This document shows, in pieces, positions 57,065-64,000 of a stretch of 64,000 bases of DNA. Position 1 is the stretch's first letter. The number at the start of each line of letters is the position of its first letter. The notes under the pieces are model-generated. The model saw only the letters and a program-made list of their open reading frames with translations. It was not told the origin of the DNA and did not search any database. Where the stretch lies: contig JABTUL010000001.1 in NCBI GenBank assembly GCA_015075425.1, positions 1,984,001 to 2,048,000 on the forward strand, written 5' to 3'. Made by a program: the position numbers and the translations under genes. Source of the DNA: Spirochaetales bacterium. Lineage in GTDB: Bacteria; Spirochaetota; Leptospiria; Leptospirales; Leptonemataceae.

Positions 57065-58012
57065 TTATCCTGAAATGTGTTCGCCGCCATCCACGCGAAT
57101 GACCTCACCATTGATCCAGCCTGCCTGGTCAGAAAGCAGAAGAGTTATAACGCCGGCCACGTCTTCAGGACGTGTGAGGCGACCTGCGGGATTACGCCTG
57201 AGAGCCTGGGCCATCAATTGCTCACTTCCGGGAATGAGCCGGAGCGCCGGAGTGTCCGTTACCCCGGCCTGAATGATGTTGGTACGAATGCCATAGGGCG
57301 CATATTCCAGGGCCATGGAACGGGCCAGAGCTTCCAGAGCTACTTTGGCAGCGCTCACGGCAGCGTAACCGCGCCAGGCAACTGTATTGCCTTCACTGGT
57401 CAGTCCCATTACCCGGGAGCTGGAATGAAAAAGGTTGTTATCGAAGCAAAGCCGGGCCCACGGCAGAAGGCTCGTACCCATAGCATAAATGGTGCTGGCA
57501 AAATCTTCATCCTCAAGGAAAAGTTCAGAATCATAAGCGACGGGAGTTGCCAGATCTGCCAGCCGATGGTTCCCGGCAGCAAAGGCCGCATCAATGGCAG
57601 AAGAGATTCGCTCTTTTGACAGACCCAACGCCGTGGACAGAGATTGCAATGCCTGCTCCTGGCCTTTTGCATAATCGGCACCCGTTGGAGCGAGAAGCTT
57701 CAAATTGCCAATGGCTATGGAATGCAGCAAAAGGCGCAATTTCCCGGCCGCCCTGGCCTTGAGTTCCCTCACGACACGACTTTGTTCCGCACTTTCCAGG
57801 GCATTGGTGTTGTAGGTGAGGAGTTCCACGCCGGTAGAACGCAGCTCATTGAAAAAAGACTCTATCCGTTCCATCGATCCTTTGCGATCACGATGAACCA
57901 GACACAAATTCACGCCAGCCAGGGCCAGGGCACGCGCCGTAGCCGCACCAAAGCCACTCGATCCACCAAGGATAAGCGCCCAGTAATTTTCCCCATGGTA
58001 GCGAATCGTCAT
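57065..58012 (-). CDS. SDR-type enoyl-ACP reductase, atypical length
   Basis: A 315-residue short-chain dehydrogenase. The N-terminal LGGSSGFGAATARALA binds the dinucleotide. Tyr216 and Lys223 (YAAVSAAK) have the Y-x6-K spacing of FabI-type enoyl-ACP reductases rather than the usual Y-x3-K. At 315 residues it is about 55 longer than FabI; the extra sequence lies in the middle (about 110-175). The C terminus GRLTRPEDVAGVITLLLSDQ and INGEVIRVDGG is typical. Probably it reduces the enoyl-ACP made by fabA/fabZ. Its start overlaps fabD by 4 nt. Confidence 0.82.
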   Translation of the reverse strand: MTIRYHGENYWALILGGSSGFGAATARALALAGVNLCLVHRDRKGSMERIESFFNELRSTGVELLTYNTNALESAEQSRVVRELKARAAGKLRLLLHSIAIGNLKLLAPTGADYAKGQEQALQSLSTALGLSKERISSAIDAAFAAGNHRLADLATPVAYDSELFLEDEDFASTIYAMGTSLLPWARLCFDNNLFHSSSRVMGLTSEGNTVAWRGYAAVSAAKVALEALARSMALEYAPYGIRTNIIQAGVTDTPALRLIPGSEQLMAQALRRNPAGRLTRPEDVAGVITLLLSDQAGWINGEVIRVDGGEHISG

Positions 58013-58926
58013 TTCAGGGCTTTCTCCGCAGTGCGCACGGAAAGAATGGAGCGCACCTCGACGCCCATCGACCGGAAGAAGGCCCCCAGAGGACGATTGG
58101 GACCGATCTCAATGACGCCGTAGCCTGCCGCTTTGAGGCACTGCATATTATCAACCCAGCGTACACTGCCCGATATTTGCTGCACCAGACTGTCGATAAG
58201 AGTGGCTGAGTCATGAAAAGTCCCGGTAAAATTTGACAGCACCCTGGGCGCTTCTTTAAGATCAAAGGCAGATTGATGCTCTGCAAGGACTGCCCGGAAA
58301 TCAGGCAAAATACCCGCCATCAAACGCGAATGAAAGGGAGCACTTACCGTTAAAAAGATGGCTTCCAGCCCCTCGATCAGCGCGGTGAGTTTTTCTACGG
58401 CCCCTTCAACTCCAGACGCTGGACCGGAAATCACCACCTGATCGGGGGAATTGATATTGGCAAGATCCACAGCAGAGGCCTCACAGACCTGGAAGACCTC
58501 TGGCCTCTCGATCACTCCGGAAAGCTTGAGGGCAGCCATCTTCCCCTCTCCCGGGGGTACAGCCTTTTGCATCAGCAGTCCCCTCTGGCGCACAATTTGC
58601 ACCGCCGATTCAAGAGGCAGCACATTTGCGGCAACCAGAGCCGTATATTCACCCAGACTGTGGCCTGCCGTCGCGGCAAAGGAAAGATCAAAATGGGCGC
58701 GCAAACTTTCCAGCATGGCAATTTCGCAGGTTAAAATGCAGGGCTGGGTGTACTCCGTTAAATCAAGTTTTTCATTTTCCGTGAAACAGAGTTCCGCTAT
58801 ATCAAGACCTGTTGCCTTTGACGCCCTTTCAAAAACCTGGCGTGCCTCCGCAAAGGACTGGAAAAAATCCTCACCCATGCCTGGCTTCTGCGAGCCCTGA
58901 CCGGGAAACACAATTGCATCTGGCAC
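58009..58926 (-). CDS. fabD: Malonyl-CoA-ACP transacylase
   Basis: A 305-residue FabD that loads malonate from CoA onto acyl carrier protein. GQGSQ (9-13), the catalytic Ser90 in AGHSLGEYTAL and the His in VSAPFHSRLM are in place. It is the first gene of the minus-strand fatty-acid operon. GGGAGG lies somewhat far (about 14 nt) upstream of the ATG. No acpP gene is visible in the window, so the carrier protein must be encoded elsewhere. Confidence 0.95.
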   Translation of the reverse strand: MPDAIVFPGQGSQKPGMGEDFFQSFAEARQVFERASKATGLDIAELCFTENEKLDLTEYTQPCILTCEIAMLESLRAHFDLSFAATAGHSLGEYTALVAANVLPLESAVQIVRQRGLLMQKAVPPGEGKMAALKLSGVIERPEVFQVCEASAVDLANINSPDQVVISGPASGVEGAVEKLTALIEGLEAIFLTVSAPFHSRLMAGILPDFRAVLAEHQSAFDLKEAPRVLSNFTGTFHDSATLIDSLVQQISGSVRWVDNMQCLKAAGYGVIEIGPNRPLGAFFRSMGVEVRSILSVRTAEKALK

Positions 58927-59028
58927 AGATCAGCCTCCCTGCCTCTGGCCTGGAGGGCAACAAAATAAAAGACCGGAGTGCTGTGCAAATTTCATTGAAG
59001 CCACAGAACCTTTCAGGGACGCGTCAGT

Positions 59029-60885
59029 ATGCCGGCTCTGCCAGCTTTCCTTCGTCGCCTGGAGATACTGTGGGCTCTTCCGCTGCTGGCTCTGCATGCA
59101 TTCCTGATTCATCACTACTTCTTTTTCACGGATGATGCTTACATTTCCTTTCGCTACGCGCGCAATCTCATGCTGGGACGCGGACTTGTCTGGAATGCCG
59201 GTGAATTCGTAGAAGGATACACAAACTTCCTCTGGACTATTCTTTTAGCCGGCGGAATGAAGGTGGGATTCGATCCCCATCTTCTCTCCGGGACCCTTAG
59301 CATTCTGTGCAGTTACCTGACGCTGTATGTGGTCTATCGCACGTCCCGTGTAATACTCGAAACCGGGCTCGGCCGCAACCTTGCCCGCCTGGCCGGCTGG
59401 TTCACTGTTTTTTTCCTGAGCCTGAATCGCTCTTACAACGTCTGGGCCTCTGGCGGCCTTGAGACGCGATTCTTTACGCTGCTCATCGCCCTCTCCCTCT
59501 ACTACTTTTTCCGCCGGCGACCCTTCTTTGCCGGGCTGAGCATGGGATTGGCCACACTCACAAGGCCGGATGGACTCCTCTTCACTGTTCTTCTGGGGGC
59601 CCTTTTTGTTTTACGGGAGTGGGATGTGCGCCGGGAGTACTGGCGGCGCTTCTTCCGGCGACAGTATCTGGAACGGGTCTTCGGTCCGGCTCTGCGCTAC
59701 GCTCTGCCGGCCACAATGATCACCGGCAGCTTTCTTGTATTTCGTTACTATTACTACGGACAGTGGCTTCCCAATACCTATTATGCGAAAGTCGATGCAT
59801 CCTGGCCGGATATGGGTCTTCGCTTTTTCATGGCCTTCAGCTATGAATTTGGTTACTGGTTACTTGTTCCGGCAGCCCTCGCCTATCTTCTTTATAAAAA
59901 ACAGGCACTCAAACCTTATCTGGCACTGGCGTTGTTCTTTTTGCCGCAGATTGTTTACTATTGCTATCGTGTGGGCGGTGATCACTTTGAATGGCGCATT
60001 TTCGATGCGTTTCTGCCCTGGCTGACCCTTTTTCTGGCCCACGCCCTTGTGGTCTTTCTCTTTGAGATAAAAATCCGGGCCCGTCGCGGTGAGCAAATCG
60101 CGTCCATTACCCGTCAGGCAGACCGTGAAGCCGACTATCTTTTTGAGGAGGAGGCCGGAAAATTCCGGATCGCTCTGAAGCCAGGCAGAATCCTCCTGCG
60201 CGTGGGAATCAGTATCTATTTTTTTATTTTATATACATTCATTCCTTTCTGGCCCGTGTACAGCCAGGCCGTGATGCTGGAAAAAACAGGCGTTCCCGAC
60301 GGTAACACCCGCTCTGTTGTGGGCCTCTGGCATCTATTGCCACTGCTGGAAAGACAATTTGACCTCTGGCGCTCAACGCTTGGTGTACTCACCATTCACC
60401 TGATAGCCATCCGCCAGGAGTTGCACAAAAATTTTTGGGAGGAACGCCGCGAGCAATTCCAGAACATGGGCCATATACGCTTCCCGACAGATGCCGTGAC
60501 CGAAGACGGCGGCATTGGCATCCTGGGTTACTACGTGGACGTTGTGGTTGTCGATCGCCTCGGTCTTACGGATCCTGTTGTCGCCCGAATGCCGCGCGCT
60601 GGCCTGGAAGAACGACGAATGATGGCCCATAACCGTATGCCGCCAGAAGGCTATATGGAAAGACGTGGTGTGAATTTCTATCCCGTCTGTACGCTTTATG
60701 GCCTCCGGGAAAACATTAAGGAGGTGGAGGCGGACTGCCCGCAGGCCAGGCGCTTCAGCGGATCAGGCGGAGGGTATGCGGTAAAGTATGGCGCAGATTA
60801 TCTTTTCATCCTGCCTTTCCGCGATGGATCGCGAACCTGGATTGAGGCCGCCTTCCCCGAACATCGTCAGATCACTTCCGATTGA
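59029..60885 (+). CDS. AftB-like integral membrane glycosyltransferase
   Basis: A 618-residue membrane protein with about ten N-terminal hydrophobic helices and a C-terminal soluble region. TDDAYISFRYARNLMLGRG and FVEGYTNFLWT are the catalytic loop signature of lipid-phosphate-sugar-using GT-C enzymes of the mycobacterial AftB type; later VVVDRLGLTDPVVARMPR is a conserved C-terminal block. It probably transfers a sugar from a polyprenyl-phosphate donor to a surface glycan outside the inner membrane. No ribosome binding site is visible, and TTGAAG lies 34 nt upstream. The giant repeat protein gene follows 20 nt later. Confidence 0.8.
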   Translation: MPALPAFLRRLEILWALPLLALHAFLIHHYFFFTDDAYISFRYARNLMLGRGLVWNAGEFVEGYTNFLWTILLAGGMKVGFDPHLLSGTLSILCSYLTLYVVYRTSRVILETGLGRNLARLAGWFTVFFLSLNRSYNVWASGGLETRFFTLLIALSLYYFFRRRPFFAGLSMGLATLTRPDGLLFTVLLGALFVLREWDVRREYWRRFFRRQYLERVFGPALRYALPATMITGSFLVFRYYYYGQWLPNTYYAKVDASWPDMGLRFFMAFSYEFGYWLLVPAALAYLLYKKQALKPYLALALFFLPQIVYYCYRVGGDHFEWRIFDAFLPWLTLFLAHALVVFLFEIKIRARRGEQIASITRQADREADYLFEEEAGKFRIALKPGRILLRVGISIYFFILYTFIPFWPVYSQAVMLEKTGVPDGNTRSVVGLWHLLPLLERQFDLWRSTLGVLTIHLIAIRQELHKNFWEERREQFQNMGHIRFPTDAVTEDGGIGILGYYVDVVVVDRLGLTDPVVARMPRAGLEERRMMAHNRMPPEGYMERRGVNFYPVCTLYGLRENIKEVEADCPQARRFSGSGGGYAVKYGADYLFILPFRDGSRTWIEAAFPEHRQITSD

Positions 60886-60905
60886 CAGCACACCAGACTA
60901 CTTAA

Positions 60906-63900
60906 ATGGCTATGCTCATGGTCCGGACAGCCCAATTCATTTCTGCGCTGTCGATCCTGTTTCTGAGTGGCTCAGCCCTTGTGGCAAAGCCTTCCATCTG
61001 GCCCGATCTTTTCGCCGCAGACCGTGATTTCTACGGCAGTGAGAAGGAAGAAAAATATACCAGCACCTTTCCCCTGTACCAGGTTGAAAACTGGAATGGT
61101 CATTTCAGCCGGCGTGTATTTTTTCTTTATAAATACACAGATTATCCACTGTACCGGCGGACCACATTCTATGGATTTTTTGACCATATCAAAAGCAAGA
61201 AAGACGAGCGCGAGCGGACCTTTCTACCGGTGTATTACAGTCGACTGGAAAAAGATTTCAGCTATCGCTCTTTCTGGCCTGTCATCCCGATCCTCTACGC
61301 TTATAGAGAAAAATCAACCACCCGCAGTCGACATGGACTCTTTCCTTTTTACTGGTCAGATGATCGGGGCAGTCACCATAAAACGTTTGGCTTCCCCTCT
61401 CTCCCTTTTCTGTACTACCGCAAAACCAGTGGAGAGACAAAGAGTTACAATACCCTGGCCGGACTTGCCAACATCACCTTTTCCAGGGGAAAGCTTGATG
61501 GCTTCTACCTCTTTCCTTTCTTTTTTTATCAGAGTGGAGAACACGGTCATGCGACACTCTTTCCTTTAGTTTATTACAACCGCCGGGGCAAAGGCAGTTA
61601 TAGCTTGAATCTTCCCATCCTGCCGCTCTACTACCGGCGGGTCCACCCGGAGCAGGAGCGCTACAACAGCCGCACTGAGGAATCGGAAACCTATCTGGAG
61701 GTGGTCGACGGATCTTTTTTTCACCGCTGGCAAACACGGAGAGTCGTCCGTACCCGGAAGTCCGGCCAGGAACCGGTAGCGGCTCAGGAGGCAGCTGAGA
61801 TTGAGCGGATGGTCGGTATTCTCTGGTTCATTCCCTTTTACCGCTACAAAAAGAACCCGAATCTGGAATACTCGAATCTCCTTTTCCTCTGGGGCAAGAA
61901 TTACAACAGACAGTCACGTCTGAGTTACTCACCGGTACACAAAACATACAGATCATTAAATCCAGAGAATAATCTGCAAAGCGTGGACCAGATCCACCTT
62001 TTTCACCTTCCGCTCTATCGACACACTGTCTATCGGAAGGAAAGCGAAGTAATGGCTGCTTTCTGGCTGTACAGCCACCGCCGCTCTACCGCTGGCGATA
62101 AAAAAAGCTACCGGCGCATCTTCAATACGATTGTCGAGCATGATGAAACGGGAAAGCGCAGTCGCCTTCTTTTTTTTCCGCTGGTATTCTGGAAAGCAGC
62201 GCCCGATGGCTATTTTCATTTCCCGGTTGTATTTCATAGCAACCATAGCCCCGGAGAGAACGGCTGCAGTCTGGCTTTGCTTGGCCTGGCCTACGCCAGC
62301 TGCAAAAATCAGAATCGAGAATGGACGGCCGGAGCACTGGGTCTCTATTTCCGCCACAGGAGGGCTGACAGCGAACGTTTCTGGGTGATGCCCGTTTACA
62401 ATCGCTTCAGCAGCCCGAAGAAACGTACAGTCTATCGCTTCCCTCTGTTCTATGAACGGGAAACAGAAACAGAACACTACAGATTGAATGTTGCGCTCAG
62501 CACCACAACAGGCGTGACCCTGGTTTCTCCGGAACTTCAGCTGGGCACGGAAGAAGGCGGCCTTTATTTTGATTATTCTTTAAGTTTTTTGGGGAATCTA
62601 TTCAGCTGGGAGAGCCGTTTGTATCTGCGGCAGCCGCCGGCACGAAAATTACGGGAACTGGAAAAAGTGCATCGCTCCGGGCAGCTTAAAACGGATGCGC
62701 CGCAAGAATCGATCCGGCCGCCCAGCTTGCAGCAGAAATTCATCTGGAAGAAAGAAAACTACCGGCATTACTACGGCTGGTCTGCCCTCTTTGGACTGGT
62801 GGCCAAAAAATACGCCGATGGCTACCATCATATGCGCATTCTACCAGGATACTGGCATACCTACCATGAAAGCCAGAAGGATGTGGTTACATGGACGCCT
62901 GTGTTTTATCGCTTCAAGTATGAAAAGCTGGAATCGCTTTATGTGTATCCGATACTGCCATTACCACTCTACAGCTACCAGCGCACAGAAACGGAGATCC
63001 GCGACAGCGTTTTTTTGTGGTTTTACAGTTCCCGGCAAACAGTGGACGGAAAGGAAAAAAGCCTGAGCCTTTTCTGGTCTCTTTTTCGTTTAGAAAAAAA
63101 TCCAGCCGGATCAAGCCACCGGCTACTCCCATTCTATGCAATGCGTCGCTGGCAGGAGTCGGACGGAGAAAATATCACCCGAAACAAGCGAATACTATCG
63201 CCTTTTTACTATTCACGATCCATAGAGAGGCCTGATGGTAGCCGCACAGAAAAACGAATGGTTTTGCCGCTTCCCGTTTACTATGTCAGTAAAAACCTGG
63301 ATAGAGAGGGAAACGTTCGCGAGGAAAGCAGCTTCGTTGCGGGTAGCTATTCTTACAGAAAGGGTAGCGACTATGGATCGGCTTTCCTGCCTTTCTATCG
63401 CAACAGCAGCCGCAAGCTGGAGAATGGAACGGTGCATACTTCCCGCTGGAATCTGCTGCACTACCGCCGCACATCAACTACAGTGGCCGGCTACCGCTAC
63501 GAAAAACGGGCCGTCCCTGGCTTTCTGCCGCTTTACGGAAGCCGGGAAGAACAAAGCACGGATGGCAATTTCAGGAAGAGCCATTACTTTTTTCCCCTTT
63601 ATTACGTAGAACGTGGCAATAAATACTATGAGTCCCTTTTCTTACCCGGAATTTTTATTCACCAGTCAGAGCACTACAGCCGTTTCAATGCTCTGTATCT
63701 CTATGACCGTCAGGAGTATAAAGAAAGCCAGCTGGTAGTCCAGGGCTATTTGTTTCATCTCTGGCAATCCACGCAGGGGAAGGACTTCAGCCGCTACAGG
63801 CTGGGCTGGGGGTTGCTTTTTTCCCGCACCAACTATGCCGGTGAGGATTACCGCCAGAACATACTCTGGGCATTCAATTCCAGGCAGGGATCGGATTACC

Positions 63901-64000
63901 ATCACAGCTTCTGGCCCTTTTACTGGTTCGATCGCACGGGATCGCGTGAAGTCACTGCCCTCCTTGCTCCCCTGGGTTATTACAGGAGTCTGGATGCCGA
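60906..64000 (+). CDS. Giant exported aromatic-rich repeat protein (runs off the window)
   Basis: An open frame from ATG 60906 to the window edge, at least 1031 codons with no stop. ATG 60912 and 60918 are also in frame. Residues about 1-27 are a signal peptide ending near ALVAK. The rest is built of irregular repeats of 20-45 residues, each centred on an aromatic strand such as LFPFYW, LPFLYYR, LFPLVYYN, LPLYYRR or FPLFYE, separated by polar, Arg/Lys-rich turns. The pattern suggests a long beta structure, perhaps an outer-membrane or surface beta-solenoid. It resembles large Leptospira proteins of unknown role (recall only). It follows the AftB-like gene closely. Confidence 0.75.
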   Translation, partial: MAMLMVRTAQFISALSILFLSGSALVAKPSIWPDLFAADRDFYGSEKEEKYTSTFPLYQVENWNGHFSRRVFFLYKYTDYPLYRRTTFYGFFDHIKSKKDERERTFLPVYYSRLEKDFSYRSFWPVIPILYAYREKSTTRSRHGLFPFYWSDDRGSHHKTFGFPSLPFLYYRKTSGETKSYNTLAGLANITFSRGKLDGFYLFPFFFYQSGEHGHATLFPLVYYNRRGKGSYSLNLPILPLYYRRVHPEQERYNSRTEESETYLEVVDGSFFHRWQTRRVVRTRKSGQEPVAAQEAAEIERMVGILWFIPFYRYKKNPNLEYSNLLFLWGKNYNRQSRLSYSPVHKTYRSLNPENNLQSVDQIHLFHLPLYRHTVYRKESEVMAAFWLYSHRRSTAGDKKSYRRIFNTIVEHDETGKRSRLLFFPLVFWKAAPDGYFHFPVVFHSNHSPGENGCSLALLGLAYASCKNQNREWTAGALGLYFRHRRADSERFWVMPVYNRFSSPKKRTVYRFPLFYERETETEHYRLNVALSTTTGVTLVSPELQLGTEEGGLYFDYSLSFLGNLFSWESRLYLRQPPARKLRELEKVHRSGQLKTDAPQESIRPPSLQQKFIWKKENYRHYYGWSALFGLVAKKYADGYHHMRILPGYWHTYHESQKDVVTWTPVFYRFKYEKLESLYVYPILPLPLYSYQRTETEIRDSVFLWFYSSRQTVDGKEKSLSLFWSLFRLEKNPAGSSHRLLPFYAMRRWQESDGENITRNKRILSPFYYSRSIERPDGSRTEKRMVLPLPVYYVSKNLDREGNVREESSFVAGSYSYRKGSDYGSAFLPFYRNSSRKLENGTVHTSRWNLLHYRRTSTTVAGYRYEKRAVPGFLPLYGSREEQSTDGNFRKSHYFFPLYYVERGNKYYESLFLPGIFIHQSEHYSRFNALYLYDRQEYKESQLVVQGYLFHLWQSTQGKDFSRYRLGWGLLFSRTNYAGEDYRQNILWAFNSRQGSDYHHSFWPFYWFDRTGSREVTALLAPLGYYRSLDA

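Noticed and set aside
60967-61569. 200-codon plus-strand frame in a second reading frame at the start of the giant repeat gene
   Set aside because: The frame from 60906 stays open for over 3 kb, has a signal peptide and a consistent repeat; this one is an overlap by chance.

Overview
The window looks like chromosomal DNA of a spirochaete, most likely from the Leptospirales (Leptonema/Turneriella/Leptospira side). This is an inference from gene content. It carries a probable cytoplasmic filament protein CfpA (a spirochaete hallmark), many short-signal lipoproteins with relaxed lipoboxes, a futalosine-pathway gene (mqnA), and a very large aromatic-rich repeat protein of a kind I associate with Leptospira. 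The DNA looks moderately GC-rich (estimated by eye). I see no tRNA, rRNA, CRISPR array, insertion sequence or prophage gene. Genes are packed with no gene-free stretch above 300 bases; many same-strand neighbours overlap by 4 nt, and many convergent neighbours overlap at their 3' ends.

Layout. 1-3.1 kb: groEL 3' end and terminator, a three-domain fusion (isochorismatase-like, aminoglycoside-phosphotransferase-like, dual-specificity phosphatase) and a DUF4234 membrane protein. 3.1-4.9 kb: TPP riboswitch and thiC. 4.9-7.4 kb (minus): a two-gene glycan unit (polyprenyl-phosphate sugar transferase, GT4 glycosyltransferase). 7.5-9.7 kb: msrA facing two coupled lipoproteins, one CsgG-like. 9.7-13.4 kb (minus): a PPDK-like protein whose ATP-grasp half looks dead, and a GAF-GGDEF diguanylate cyclase. 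13.4-20.2 kb (minus): cfpA, a terminator, then four genes of largely unknown role including a membrane-anchored VWA protein. 20.4-25.6 kb (minus): lipoprotein, glpX, flippase and class A penicillin-binding protein. 25.7-31.2 kb: small membrane and lipoprotein genes, an RlmI-type methyltransferase, a class D beta-lactamase-like lipoprotein and an SLC13-type transporter. 31.3-38.7 kb: catalase-like protein, pheST, phasin-like protein, a DksA/TraR-like protein without its zinc finger, and gyrB. 38.8-41.9 kb: small minus-strand operon, mqnA and a lipoprotein. 41.9-45.1 kb: a HAD domain fused to a catalytically stripped ATP-PEP-carboxykinase-like domain, coupled to an unknown, possibly kinase-fold protein. 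45.2-49.5 kb: ssb, a radical-SAM/DUF2344 protein, a TetR regulator and a YugP-type zinc protease. 49.6-52.9 kb: glpD under a striking double palindrome, an orphan GHKL ATPase and mtnA. 52.9-58.9 kb (minus): an eight-gene coupled operon fabD / enoyl reductase / fabA / fabG / fabZ / fabF / PTPS-QueD-like / class II aldolase. 59.0-64.0 kb: an AftB-like membrane glycosyltransferase and the aromatic-repeat giant, which runs off the window.

The best candidates for an undescribed system are: (1) the HAD/pseudo-PEPCK fusion with its coupled partner (41955-45147); (2) the three-domain fusion after groEL; (3) the PPDK-like protein that keeps its PEP and histidine machinery but has lost ATP-binding residues; (4) the fatty-acid operon that ends in a pterin-synthase-like and an aldolase gene. 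All residue-loss statements are comparisons made from memory of the families, without alignment software.
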